From Marinobacter maritimus (GTDB lineage: Bacteria > Pseudomonadota > Gammaproteobacteria > Pseudomonadales > Oleiphilaceae), in NCBI RefSeq assembly GCF_007671675.1, contig NZ_VCGW01000003.1, forward strand, positions 1 to 64,000: DNA of 64,000 nt. Reading direction: 5' to 3'. This document shows positions 37,115-45,914 of this stretch, in pieces; within the stretch, counting starts at the first letter, position 1; every line of letters starts with the position of its first letter. Under the pieces are notes generated by a model. That model was not told the DNA's origin, did not search any database, and worked only from the letters and a program-made list of their open reading frames with translations. The position numbers were made by a program, and so were the translations under genes.

Positions 37115-38185
37115 TCACGCAGTCTCCGGTGAGTGCGCGCGCGGAAATACCGAGGCTGATTTCCGTTCAGCCGCCCTGTAGTGACTTGGGGAGGCGCTTG
37201 TCCAGCGCTTGAAGGCACGGGTAAAGTTTGCTGCGTCGGCGTAGCCCAATACTTCCGCAATCTGGTTCAGGCTCAAGCTTGTACCTGTCAGCAATTCCCG
37301 TGCGCGTTCCAGCCGAACCTGATCCACAAGGTTCTGGAAGCTGGCGTTTTCTTCCTGAAGCCGGCGCTTCAGCGTGCGTTCAGACACAAACAGAGTGGCT
37401 GCTGCCCTTGCCAGCTTTGGCGGGAAAGGGTAGCTGGTTTCAATCACCCGTCGCACGCGGCAGTCAAAGCCCGCATCCCCGGTAAGCTGTTGCAGTGCTT
37501 CTTCGCACTGGGTACGGGATGATTCCGCAAGCTGGTCGTCGCTGAAGCGGATGGGCGCTGACAGGCCCTCGGTCGGAATAACCAGTGCATTTTCCGCTGC
37601 ATCATACTCAACCGGGATCACGATCGACGGTCGAAAGCGGTGAAAATAAGCGGGCTCTGGCCCCATTCTGAGAATTCTCGACCCTTTTATTGTAGTGCCG
37701 GTAAGCTGTTCGCCCATGAAGGCGCAGCCAAACAACATGGCGTCCATGACAAACCCTTGCGCCGGCCCCGGATCACCGTCACAGAGAATGCTGTAGTGCA
37801 TGTTGTCACCGTGTTCATGGCGCCTTACGCTCAGGTCCGGTGCCCGGAGAGTGAGATAGCGGGTCATCAGGTTGAGCGCGTCCTGGAGTGTGCGGCTGCT
37901 CATTACGGCTACGCCCAGGGCTCCGTGCAGAGGTAGCTTCAGTTTGCTGGCCAGCATGATGCCAAGGCCCGGCTCACCGCTTTCAACCATGGCGCGGGTG
38001 ACGAACTCACTGGCCTGCGCCTGGCTTACCCTGACCTCTGCAGACTTCAGTCGCACCGGGTCCAGGCCGACCCGACGCAGCAGATCGCGTTCGTCCAGAC
38101 CAATACTGTTCAACAGTTCAGCCAGTATATGCAGGTAGATGGCCGGCATACCCAGGTCCTGTGTAATCGAGGCAGAGACACGCAT
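37115..38185 (-). CDS. AraC-family regulator (arabinose-binding type)
   Basis: A 356-residue transcription factor. The N-terminal 200 residues match the Arabinose_bd (PF12625-like) sensor domain found in regulators such as OruR/ArgR-type and lipid-linked AraC proteins; the C-terminal 100 residues form the double helix-turn-helix (LFVSERTLKRRLQEENASF, LNQIAEVLGYADAANFTRAFKRW). ATG 38185 follows AAGGA. It converges on queE with no gap. Target genes are unknown; the secreted nuclease gene downstream of its promoter side is on the same strand but separated by 175 bp. Confidence 0.88.
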   Translation of the reverse strand: MRVSASITQDLGMPAIYLHILAELLNSIGLDERDLLRRVGLDPVRLKSAEVRVSQAQASEFVTRAMVESGEPGLGIMLASKLKLPLHGALGVAVMSSRTLQDALNLMTRYLTLRAPDLSVRRHEHGDNMHYSILCDGDPGPAQGFVMDAMLFGCAFMGEQLTGTTIKGSRILRMGPEPAYFHRFRPSIVIPVEYDAAENALVIPTEGLSAPIRFSDDQLAESSRTQCEEALQQLTGDAGFDCRVRRVIETSYPFPPKLARAAATLFVSERTLKRRLQEENASFQNLVDQVRLERARELLTGTSLSLNQIAEVLGYADAANFTRAFKRWTSASPSHYRAAERKSASVFPRAHSPETA

Positions 38186-38360
38186 GGGAATCCTTGTTAA
38201 AAGCTGTTCTTGTTGTCTGACGGAATGACCACTGACTTCGATTATGACCTTTCCGGCACCTTGCCCCCATGACTTCAATGACGCGTCAATGGGCACGAGA
38301 GGCCAATTGGCTTGATTAAGGCCGTCCAAAGGAAGGGTTTTTCAGGATCCGCGGGGAGGT

Positions 38361-40127
38361 TCAGAGCCGGATATCGGTGATCACCGGGTTGTGATCAGAG
38401 GAGCGCCACGGCGATGCAGCGGTGCCCGGCAAATTGTGTTGGTATGCCAAAGCTGATGGCTCGTCGGCATTGATGATCCAGGTTCTGGCACTGATGATCC
38501 GTGATTTGAGTGAAGGCGAGGCGAGAGCGTAATCCAGCGAACCTTTTTCACCTTTGTATCGATAAGTGTAGTGCTCACACTGCTGCGCAGTGCAAGGGTG
38601 AAAATGATGAACCATGCTGGTGAACCCCGCTTTTTGCAGAGCCTGCAGGGGCGCCTCCTGAAAGTAACTGTTGAGATCACCGGTGATCAGCGTACCCGCA
38701 AGATCGGGGATCTGCGGCAATTTTTCAAGCCAATCTGCAAGGGCATGAGCCGCTTCTGTGCGACGCGCGGCATAGCACCCCTGGCCATCATTCCTGTCGC
38801 GATTGGCCCCCGTTGCACCTTGGCAGGACTTTGATTTCAGATGTGGCACCACGACCTGAATTGCAAGACGCTGGCCTTCGGGGCGGAAGGTCTGACTCAG
38901 CGGCGGGCGGCCCTGTTTCCTGAACGGGCCGGTGTTCAGGCGTTCCGACGTTGCCTCGGCTGCGATGCGATCGCGCCGGTACAGCAAGCCTGTGCGGATC
39001 TTGTCCTGGCCATCAGCGCCCGGGGTGGCAACAAAGGCCCACTGAGGCCCGAGGGCCCGTGCCAGTTGTGCAATTGCGCTGACACTGCTGTAGCCGTCAT
39101 TTTCAAGCTCAGTAATGGCCAGAATATCCGGGTCTGGCCGGCGGAGCGCTTCTATGAGCCGTCGTTGCTGCACCTCCAGAGCCAACGCAGTAGGAGCACC
39201 TCGCGCCGTTGGAAAGCCTCCACCCTCGCCATCTCCGTTAAAATAGTTCTCCAGATTCATGGTCATAACCCGGATATGCTTCTCCTCCGGACGGGCGGGT
39301 GCGGGCGGCCTCACGTTTACTGACTCAAAAACCGGTGGTTTTTCAGGTTGTATCCGCCAGGCCCCGAACCGGTAATCGAGAATCCCCGTGAGTTCCCGGA
39401 CCCTATCGCCACTGCGAACGGTGTTCTTGTTGTGCAGGCCGCCGGGTGGCCAGGGTATCGGGCGGGGATCGCGAGCGCTGCGGCCATCGTCCAGCAGTAG
39501 TCTCTGCTGCCGGTTCCGGTCGGCGATCTGAGTGGCCTGTGGGCCTGGATCGAGGTATTCCGTGGGCACCACCTGATCGCCAGCTGCCAGTGTGAGCTCG
39601 CCGTAACGCGCCAGGTTCCAGGAGTCGATTACCGTCAACGGCTGAGCCACCTGGACTCGCATGTTTTCAAGTGATTCCAGAGCGTCCGGCCAAAGCAGCG
39701 TCAGAGTTCGAGCTTTCGGGAGAGGTGCCGAACCGCAGGAGGTGATGGTCTGAACATCTGCCAGTTCGGTCAGGCCATGGAATTCCCTGACGGTGCCGCT
39801 AACGCGCAAGCGTTGTCCCGGTGCCCCCGTTTTATTGCGGGTATAAATAAACAGGGCTTCGGATGTCTCGGGTTTACCGTCGGTTTCGCCGTCGGCCTGC
39901 TGCAGATAAAAGCCGTTAAACCCATCGGCCATGCGGGCGTCGAATGTGAGAACGCCTTCCACAGTAATGCGATCACCGACGAGCGGAGAGGTGTCACCCC
40001 GGCCCTGAATTTCAGAGACCGGTGTCGCCGGCTCGCCACAAGCGGTTGCTGCAAAGCCGTGGGAGGCAGGTAGCAAAAAGACAAGGAACAGGGCACAAAC
40101 GTGCTTTGTGCTCGGGGCTGTCACCAT
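38361..40127 (-). CDS. secreted ExeM/NucH-type endonuclease
   Basis: A 588-residue exported nuclease. Signal peptide ALFLVFLLPASHGFAA. The N-terminal 250 residues contain an OB-like domain typical of ExeM/NucH (VSEIQGRGDTSPLVGDRITVEGVLTFD), followed by an endonuclease/exonuclease/phosphatase domain with MTMNLENYFNGDGEGGGFP, ITELENDGY, GDLNSY and the catalytic end SSDHNPV. It probably degrades extracellular DNA for nutrients or biofilm turnover. ATG 40127 gives the signal peptide and lies 10 bp after the stop of the upstream WYL regulator gene on the same strand, so the two may be co-transcribed. No C-terminal sorting signal is visible. Confidence 0.85.
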   Translation of the reverse strand: MVTAPSTKHVCALFLVFLLPASHGFAATACGEPATPVSEIQGRGDTSPLVGDRITVEGVLTFDARMADGFNGFYLQQADGETDGKPETSEALFIYTRNKTGAPGQRLRVSGTVREFHGLTELADVQTITSCGSAPLPKARTLTLLWPDALESLENMRVQVAQPLTVIDSWNLARYGELTLAAGDQVVPTEYLDPGPQATQIADRNRQQRLLLDDGRSARDPRPIPWPPGGLHNKNTVRSGDRVRELTGILDYRFGAWRIQPEKPPVFESVNVRPPAPARPEEKHIRVMTMNLENYFNGDGEGGGFPTARGAPTALALEVQQRRLIEALRRPDPDILAITELENDGYSSVSAIAQLARALGPQWAFVATPGADGQDKIRTGLLYRRDRIAAEATSERLNTGPFRKQGRPPLSQTFRPEGQRLAIQVVVPHLKSKSCQGATGANRDRNDGQGCYAARRTEAAHALADWLEKLPQIPDLAGTLITGDLNSYFQEAPLQALQKAGFTSMVHHFHPCTAQQCEHYTYRYKGEKGSLDYALASPSLKSRIISARTWIINADEPSALAYQHNLPGTAASPWRSSDHNPVITDIRL

Positions 40128-40137
40128 GCTGATTCGC

Positions 40138-41040
40138 TTATCTGAGACCCGCAACGGCTTTCAGGGCGCGTTCGCGTTTGCTGCCGAAGCCGAGTTGATC
40201 CGGATTGGTCAGTTCAAGTTGCTGAATCAGCGGGTCTGGATGATGGTTGTCCAGGGCGATTCCAAGCCGCGACAAAACGTAAGGTGCAAGAGCGGCCCGG
40301 GTATCAACATCCAGAGCACCATTCTCCATGCCGTAGTCCAGAGCGATGATCTTTTGCTGCGCCTCTGTCAGGCGATGGTCCGGAGCGATCGACATGGTGA
40401 CGTTGCGGTTCCAGTCATCGTCTTGCTGGCTGGAGTGCTTGGCTTTCTGTCGCATCGCGATGGGTGCAGCGTGGAAGCGGCTGAGCGCGAAGTCCCGGAA
40501 TTCGCGATTGGAGTCACACCAGGCGCGCAGGTGCCAGTTGTTTCCGGTGCAGACCAGCGTATGCGGCTCAAGAATGCCCTCTACAGCTTCCGGGCGGCTC
40601 AAGGATGCGTAACTGGCTTTGAGTTGGCGGCCATGGCGAGTGGCGGCTACAACCGCGCGCATGGTTCCGGGTGCGATAATCCGGTTCGGGGCGGAGACAA
40701 CGGTGCTGTCTGGCAGGCCAATATCGAGGTTTTCGAAAGTGCCGCTGAGGCTTTGCTGGCGCGCGAGCAGGTCCTGGTATTCGCCGACGTGCCCACGTGT
40801 AACCACGGGCTTGAAACGGGCCGCGGGCACATAGCCTTTGAGGTGGCGATCATAAACAAGATTACCCGGTGCCAACTCGCGCAGGTAGGTGTTTATATCC
40901 TTGGATGCCTGCTGCCGGCCGATACCAAAGCTGTGGCAAATGTGGTTGGTGGTCAGGCGACCTTCCCACAGTGCAATGGTTTCGATGAGTCGGTAGCGAA
41001 GCAGCAAATCCCATCGGATGGGCCAGTCCGTTTTCTTCAT
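40138..41040 (-). CDS. WYL-domain transcriptional regulator
   Basis: A 300-residue protein with an N-terminal winged helix (TTNHICHSFGIGRQQASKDINTYL, about 28-55), a WYL domain (VCTGNNWHLRAWCDSNREFRDFALSRF, about 163-190) and a C-terminal WCX-like extension (VLSRLGIALDNHHPDPL). Layout and length resemble the BrxR/CapW group of WYL regulators that control anti-phage systems, an impression from architecture. No defence genes are adjacent in the window; its operon partner is the secreted nuclease. A perfect 14-bp palindrome 72 bp upstream of its start is a likely operator for itself. Confidence 0.82.
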   Translation of the reverse strand: MKKTDWPIRWDLLLRYRLIETIALWEGRLTTNHICHSFGIGRQQASKDINTYLRELAPGNLVYDRHLKGYVPAARFKPVVTRGHVGEYQDLLARQQSLSGTFENLDIGLPDSTVVSAPNRIIAPGTMRAVVAATRHGRQLKASYASLSRPEAVEGILEPHTLVCTGNNWHLRAWCDSNREFRDFALSRFHAAPIAMRQKAKHSSQQDDDWNRNVTMSIAPDHRLTEAQQKIIALDYGMENGALDVDTRAALAPYVLSRLGIALDNHHPDPLIQQLELTNPDQLGFGSKRERALKAVAGLR

Positions 41041-41112
41041 AACCAGACGCTCACGAGTTTATTGAATAGCTGTAGTTTATGTTACCTCCTATGCCACGGT
41101 TGGTCTGTTACG

Positions 41113-41126
41113 TCACATTAATGTGA
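41113..41126. promoter_or_regulatory. palindromic operator before WYL regulator
   Basis: TCACATTAATGTGA is a perfect 14-bp palindrome between the divergent WYL regulator and MFS genes, followed by a direct repeat TGTGAAAC-AT-TGTGAAAC. It may be the WYL operator; a CRP-like protein is an alternative reading of the TGTGA/TCACA elements. Confidence 0.5.
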
Positions 41127-41257
41127 AACATTGTGAAACCGCGTCATAGCCACGTTTGGCGCTCCCGGGCTGTGTTCAGACCTGCGGCAAGTGCGTAGTA
41201 GTCACATCGCAGAGGTGCTGTTGTAATACGGCCCCAGTAAAGCCCGGAGCTTTCTCA

Positions 41258-42544
41258 ATGACCCGTATGGTCACCTCCCTGTCTGCTCTTCTTTTGAGTA
41301 TTGTCCTGCTGGTCAGCGGAAATGCGTTTCTGATGACCCTGCTGGGCATTCGCCTGAGCATCGAGTCAGTTTCCCCCGACGTTATCGGCTGGGTGTTGGT
41401 GTGCTATTCCATTGGTTTTGTACTGGGTACTCTGTACGTGCACCAGATTATCGGCCGGGTTGGCCATATCCGTGCGTTCGCTGTATTTGCGACGATCGCT
41501 GCTGTGACGGCACTCCTTTATCCCATGGCCGTTTCCACGGAGCTTTGGGCATTTTTGCGGGTGCTTTCGGGATTCAGCATTGCCGGAGTGCTGGTTGTTA
41601 TAGAAAGCTGGTTCTCCAGCCGTGCCACCAACAGCAACCGGGGCGCCCTGTTTGCGGTCTACCAGATCGTATTTTACCTTTCTGCCGCCGGTGGCCAGCT
41701 TATTGTCAATGTGGGCGATCCCGCCAACTTCATGCCGTTTTCCCTCGCCGCGATCCTGCTGGCACTGGCGCTGATTCCCTTGTCCCTTACTCAAATGGAA
41801 GCGCCGGTCATTGAACAGGTTCAGCGCATCTCGTTTTTCACGCTTGGCCGCGAGTCATTTACAGGCGTTTCCGGCGCCGTGATCTGTGGCATTCTGATTG
41901 GTGGTTTTTATGCACTGGGGCCTGTTTACGCAACCCTGATGGGGCTGGATGTTGCCAAAACTTCAACCTTCATGGCCAGCGCCATTATTGCGGCCATGCT
42001 TCTTGCCTGGCCACTGGGGCGATTGTGTGACCGCTTTGATCGCCGCCGCGTGATGTTCTGGGTGGTATTTGCGGCGGCAATGGCAGCCGTTGCTGTCAGT
42101 TTTACGGGTGCGGGAAACCTCTGGCTGCTCATGCTTCTGGTGGGAATATTCACCGGCCTTTCAGCAATGATTTACCCGATTTCTGTTGCGATAACCAACG
42201 ATCGCATGGAAAGCTCCCGCATCGTAGCTGCCAGCGCCACCTTGCTACTCAGCTACGGCGTTGGCAGTGTTATCGGCCCCATTGCGATGGCGGAGCTGAT
42301 TAATCTGATGGGCCCGAAAGGCCTGTTTGTCGGTAATGCCGGGTTCCTGTTCGTTCTTGCGGTGATCACCTCGCTGCGCATTACCTATACCGATGATGTC
42401 GCTGTAGCAGATCAGGAGCATTATGTGCCCGCAATGCCCGAAACCTCTTCTGTACTGACAGAAATGGATCCGCGGAATACGCAATTCCATGAATCCCCTG
42501 AGGTTGAGGATATACATGAGGAGTCTCTGCGTCATACAGGCTGA
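41258..42544 (+). CDS. MFS transporter
   Basis: A 428-residue, twelve-helix major facilitator protein resembling the YcaD-type group. The MFS A-like motif occurs between helices 2 and 3 (YVHQIIGRVGHIRAF), and a second lies around GRLCDRFDRRRVMFW. The C-terminal 50 residues are soluble and acidic (ESSEMDP..., EVEDIHEESLRHTG). ATG 41258 follows CGGAGC. It is divergent from the WYL regulator and followed by a MarR regulator, either of which might control it. Substrate unknown; an efflux role is possible. Confidence 0.83.
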   Translation: MTRMVTSLSALLLSIVLLVSGNAFLMTLLGIRLSIESVSPDVIGWVLVCYSIGFVLGTLYVHQIIGRVGHIRAFAVFATIAAVTALLYPMAVSTELWAFLRVLSGFSIAGVLVVIESWFSSRATNSNRGALFAVYQIVFYLSAAGGQLIVNVGDPANFMPFSLAAILLALALIPLSLTQMEAPVIEQVQRISFFTLGRESFTGVSGAVICGILIGGFYALGPVYATLMGLDVAKTSTFMASAIIAAMLLAWPLGRLCDRFDRRRVMFWVVFAAAMAAVAVSFTGAGNLWLLMLLVGIFTGLSAMIYPISVAITNDRMESSRIVAASATLLLSYGVGSVIGPIAMAELINLMGPKGLFVGNAGFLFVLAVITSLRITYTDDVAVADQEHYVPAMPETSSVLTEMDPRNTQFHESPEVEDIHEESLRHTG

Positions 42545-42553
42545 CGCAGGGTT

Positions 42554-42575
42554 ACCGACAAGGCTTTCGGTTTTT
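42554..42575 (+). terminator. weak terminator after MFS gene
   Basis: ACCGA (42554-42558) pairs with TCGGT (42567-42571), followed by TTTT. The stem is short, so termination would be weak. Confidence 0.35.
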
Positions 42576-42715
42576 CCCGATTTCGTTATGTTTTAAACCC
42601 TGTTTTTATCTCAATGGTTAGCTTACTATTAGTAGCTTTCCCACAATGTAAGTCTTTTGGTCGGCGTTGTGAGGCTCACGAAGCGTGATTCCGGCCCAGG
42701 AACGGAGTGTTAACC

Positions 42716-43141
42716 ATGAAAGATCAGTTCCCCTTTGCTGTCGCCCGGGTAACCCGTCGCTGGCGCAAGCTGCTAGACGAGCGTCTGAAAGATCTGGGTG
42801 TTACCCAGGCGCGCTGGACTACCATGGTCTATCTCAAGGAAGGCGGTGAAGGTCTCACCCAGCGGGAACTTGCGGGCCTGATGGCTATCGAGAATCCCAC
42901 GCTTGTCCGTCTGCTGGACAGCCTGGAGCAACAGCATCTGATTGAGCGTCGGGCATGCCCCAATGATCGCCGGGCCCGTCGTTTGCATCTCACGGATCCA
43001 GGCCGGGAGTTCATGGAGGTTCTGACCGCTCGAGCCAATACGCTGCGGGACGAAATGCTTGACGGCATCAGCGAGGATGAAATCGAAAGCGCGCTGAAAG
43101 TGTTTCACAAAATTCTGGATAACGCTGAAAAGCAAAAGTAA
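42716..43141 (+). CDS. MarR/SlyA-family regulator
   Basis: A 141-residue dimeric winged-helix repressor. The DNA-binding core is LTQRELAGLMAIENPTLVRLLDSLEQQHLIERR, followed by the wing DRRARRLHLTDPGRE. ATG 42716 follows CGGAG. SlyA-like in length and spacing. A small odd palindrome (TACTATTAGTA, 42624-42634) in its upstream region could be its operator. Its neighbours are an MFS transporter upstream and the manganese riboswitch downstream; the transporter is the more likely target. Confidence 0.9.
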   Translation: MKDQFPFAVARVTRRWRKLLDERLKDLGVTQARWTTMVYLKEGGEGLTQRELAGLMAIENPTLVRLLDSLEQQHLIERRACPNDRRARRLHLTDPGREFMEVLTARANTLRDEMLDGISEDEIESALKVFHKILDNAEKQK

Positions 43142-43224
43142 GCTCTTTGGGGCCGTTTGACGTTTGCATGCGAAGTGCGTTGCTCGGGTGGTTGTTAAGC
43201 CTGCAGCGATTGCTTAATATAGAA

Positions 43225-43395
43225 CTCTTCTCTTCAGGGGAGTAGCTTCCGCGCTTGGTATCCAGGGGCGGACGGTGGTCAACATACTTGGGGCACATCC
43301 TCATGGCCATCGTGTTTCATTGGTTTACCGGTGAAATTGGCAAGACCTGAGGCAGACTTACCTCCAAGGGCGGAAGGTAAGACTGTCTCATGTCT
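43225..43395 (+). ncRNA. yybP-ykoY manganese riboswitch
   Basis: The conserved pieces of the yybP-ykoY motif are present in order on the plus strand: TTCAGGGGAGTAGC (43234-43247), GTCAACATACTTGG (near 43278-43291) and GGCAAGACCT (43339-43348). A hairpin pairing CTTACCT with AGGTAAG follows near 43368-43382 and probably forms the expression platform; there is no T-run, so control is likely at translation or by Rho. Possible promoter: TTGTTA (43192-43197), 17-bp spacer, TAATAT (43215-43220). It lies directly before a GDT1-family exporter, the classic partner. Confidence 0.87.
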
Positions 43396-43418
43396 GACTA
43401 TCCGCCCCGGACTGTTCC

Positions 43419-43988
43419 ATGGATGCATTTCTTACCTCCACCATAGCCGTAGCCATCGCGGAAATTGGTGACAAGACCCAGCTACTCTCGCTCTTTCTGG
43501 TTGCCCGCTATTCCCGGCGTTCTGCCATTATCATGGGCATTCTGCTTGCAACGATTTTGAATCACGCTTTGTCCGCCTGGCTGGGCGCCTGGGTTGCTGC
43601 TTGGATTCCCGAGGCCTGGTTACCCTGGATTCTCGCGGTAAGCTTCGTGTTGATTGCGCTGTGGCTTCTGATTCCGGACAAGGACGACAGCGACGACTCC
43701 CGGTTCCTGGGCATGGGGGCTTTCATGGCAACCACCGTGATGTTCTTCCTGGCAGAGATCGGCGATAAAACCCAGATAGCCACCGTTGTACTGGCAGCCC
43801 GTTTTACTGAAACAACCTGGGTTATCATCGGTACAACAGCGGGGATGTTGCTGGCCAATATACCGGTTATCATGGCGGGTCACTGGTTAATGGATCGCAT
43901 GCCACTGGCGACCGCTCGGGTTAGCGCGAGCATATTGTTTGCCGCCATGGCTGTTGTGACCCTTTCATCGGTGATCTGGAACTCTTGA
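43419..43988 (+). CDS. TMEM165/GDT1-family manganese exporter
   Basis: A 189-residue inner-membrane protein with six helices in two homologous halves, each carrying the cation-binding motif E-x-GDKT (AEIGDKTQLLSL near residue 14 and AEIGDKTQIATV near residue 110). GDT1/UPF0016 proteins export manganese (and calcium in eukaryotes). The yybP-ykoY riboswitch immediately upstream means manganese excess would turn it on, supporting a Mn2+ exporter of the MneA type. ATG 43419 is used, but no strong ribosome site is seen, which fits translation control by the riboswitch. Confidence 0.93.
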   Translation: MDAFLTSTIAVAIAEIGDKTQLLSLFLVARYSRRSAIIMGILLATILNHALSAWLGAWVAAWIPEAWLPWILAVSFVLIALWLLIPDKDDSDDSRFLGMGAFMATTVMFFLAEIGDKTQIATVVLAARFTETTWVIIGTTAGMLLANIPVIMAGHWLMDRMPLATARVSASILFAAMAVVTLSSVIWNS

Positions 43989-44032
43989 GAGTGGCCGCTG
44001 TCACTGCACGCGTAGAAGCAGGTTTTTCTGGA

Positions 44033-45088
44033 ATGGGATTTATGGGACTCAAAAAGTATTCGGCATTGTTGTTGGCGGGCGCGCTGGCTTTCCAGCCATT
44101 GTGGGCCGCTGAACCGGGCAGTGCAGCTGAAAAGCCTGTTGCCGGGAAGGTTCCCGATCGCAGCCCCCGCGTGCCAACGTTCAAAGTGAACGGAGATCTG
44201 GCCGGCCAATTGGGCGTGTTTACTACCCGTTACGAAGATACGTTTGCCGAAGTGGGCAGCCAGCTTGCGATGGGCTATCTCGAGCTGGTGAAAGCGAATC
44301 CGGGTGTTGATCCCTGGCTGCCCGGTGAAGGCACCACGATCACATTGCCGCGCCAGTACATTATTCCGGAGGCCCGCCGTGAAGGTATTGTGATTAATCT
44401 GGCGGAGTACCGGCTTTACTATTTTTCCGAGGATGGCGTGCAGGTTTATCCGGTTGGCGTTGGCACATCGGAAAACCCGTCCCCACTGGCCGATGCAGAG
44501 GTCACCATGCCTCTGGAATCACCAGCGTGGTATCCCCCCGCCAGTATTCGCGCAGAGTACGAAGCGTCTGGAGACTTTCTACCGCGAATGATACCGCCCG
44601 GCCCTGATAACCCGTTAGGCAGCCATGCCCTTTTGCTGAGTGAAAAGGGCTACCTGATTCACGGCACTAACAAGCGGTTTGGCGTGGGCATGCCGGTCAG
44701 CCACGGCTGTTTCCGGATGTATAACGAAGACATTTCCCGCTTCGTGTATCAGGTGAGCAAAGGCACCTCGGTTCAAATCGTCAATGAACCGGTAAAAATG
44801 GGGATGTCCGGTGGCGAAGTCTGGCTTGAAGTTCATCGCCCCCATGAAGAATACAGCCAGCAGGACAGAGATCGTTTGTGGCGTGAAGTTACCCTGACCG
44901 TCGAAGCCTTTCGCAAGAAGCATCCGGGTGTTGAGGTCCAGCGCAGGTCAATAGAGCTGGCCGTGGACCAGGCGGACGGTATTCCTGCCATGGTTGGTGA
45001 GCAGGTTGCACGCCTGGCATCCGACAAAACGACAAAAAACAAACAAGCCCCGATATCGGAGGAGCCCGAGCCGAAGCTGTATTTCTGA
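44033..45088 (+). CDS. L,D-transpeptidase (ErfK/YbiS type)
   Basis: A 351-residue exported enzyme that makes 3-3 peptidoglycan cross-links or attaches Lpp to the wall in the periplasm. Signal peptide ALLLAGALAFQPLWA. The N-terminal part resembles a LysM-like segment (GYLELVKANPGVDPWLPGEGTTITLPRQYIIP split here), followed by the YkuD domain with HGTNK and the catalytic SHGCFRMYNEDI (Cys about 226). The start is 44033 or 44042, both ATG. A C-terminal helical tail of about 80 residues ends in KLYF. It follows the GDT1 gene by 45 bp and precedes the SDR gene. Confidence 0.9.
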   Translation: MGFMGLKKYSALLLAGALAFQPLWAAEPGSAAEKPVAGKVPDRSPRVPTFKVNGDLAGQLGVFTTRYEDTFAEVGSQLAMGYLELVKANPGVDPWLPGEGTTITLPRQYIIPEARREGIVINLAEYRLYYFSEDGVQVYPVGVGTSENPSPLADAEVTMPLESPAWYPPASIRAEYEASGDFLPRMIPPGPDNPLGSHALLLSEKGYLIHGTNKRFGVGMPVSHGCFRMYNEDISRFVYQVSKGTSVQIVNEPVKMGMSGGEVWLEVHRPHEEYSQQDRDRLWREVTLTVEAFRKKHPGVEVQRRSIELAVDQADGIPAMVGEQVARLASDKTTKNKQAPISEEPEPKLYF

Positions 45089-45134
45089 TTATGCCAGTGC
45101 CGACGTTCACGATATTGATAAATCAGGAGAGTTC

Positions 45135-45887
45135 ATGAGTCGCACCATACTGATCACCGGTGCCAGTTCAGGCCTTGGTGAAGGCATGGCCCGTGAGTTT
45201 GCGGCGAGAGGTGACAACCTGGCTCTGTGTGCCCGTCGCACTGAGCAGCTGGAGACGTTGCGTGAGGAGCTTACCGCTAGGTACCCGCACGTCACCGTTA
45301 GTATCCTGGCGCTCGATGTAAACAACCACGATCAGGTTTTTGAGGTTTTCCGGGCCTTTCAGCAAGAGTTTGGTCGCCTGGACCGTATCGTTGTTAACGC
45401 CGGTATCGGCAAAGGCCAGCCCCTTGGCACCGGCAGGTTCGATGCCAACCTCCAAACTGCACAAACCAACTTCGTTGGCGCTCTGGCACAGATGGAAGCG
45501 GCGATGAAGATATTCCGTGAGCAAAACCAGGGGCACCTTGTCACTGTGTCTTCAGTAACCGCTGTACGCGGTATGCCGGGCAATGTGAATACCTATGCGG
45601 CAACCAAGGTTGGTCTTGCGGCACTTTCAGAGGGTTTGCGTGTCGAACTTGCAAAGGCGAAATCTCCTATCAAGGTGACAACGCTTTATCCGGGTTATAT
45701 CCGGACGGCAATAAATGAGAAGGTAAAGAACGCGCCCTTTATTGTGGATGCGCAGACCGGTTGCAAGGCTATGGTAAAAGCAATTGAGTCCGGAAAGAGT
45801 GAGTGTTTTGTGCCGGGCTGGCCTTGGACGCCTATAGGCTTTTTATTACGGCGATTGCCGGTTTCGGTGCTCGCCAGACTGTTCTGA
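45135..45887 (+). CDS. short-chain dehydrogenase/reductase
   Basis: A 250-residue cytosolic Rossmann-fold oxidoreductase. Cofactor motif TGASSGLGEGMAREFA with ARR after beta-2 (LCARRTEQL), typical of NADP preference; NAGIG; catalytic serine in TVSSVTA and YAATKVG (Tyr and Lys four apart). The C-terminus is hydrophobic (WPWTPIGFLLRRLPVSVLARLF), suggesting loose membrane contact. ATG 45135 follows AGGAGA. It resembles SDRs of the YqjQ/DltE-like group; the substrate is unknown. It lies just upstream of nfeD. Confidence 0.87.
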   Translation: MSRTILITGASSGLGEGMAREFAARGDNLALCARRTEQLETLREELTARYPHVTVSILALDVNNHDQVFEVFRAFQQEFGRLDRIVVNAGIGKGQPLGTGRFDANLQTAQTNFVGALAQMEAAMKIFREQNQGHLVTVSSVTAVRGMPGNVNTYAATKVGLAALSEGLRVELAKAKSPIKVTTLYPGYIRTAINEKVKNAPFIVDAQTGCKAMVKAIESGKSECFVPGWPWTPIGFLLRRLPVSVLARLF

Positions 45888-45914
45888 TCAATCTTCCGGA
45901 TCCAGGGGGGCGAT

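Noticed and set aside
38361..41040. A full anti-phage system around the WYL regulator
   Set aside because: No restriction, BREX, CBASS or similar effector gene is present; the neighbours are a secreted nuclease and an MFS transporter.
40108..41121. 337-codon frame opposite the WYL regulator
   Set aside because: Covers the WYL gene antisense; the WYL protein has recognisable domains, this does not.
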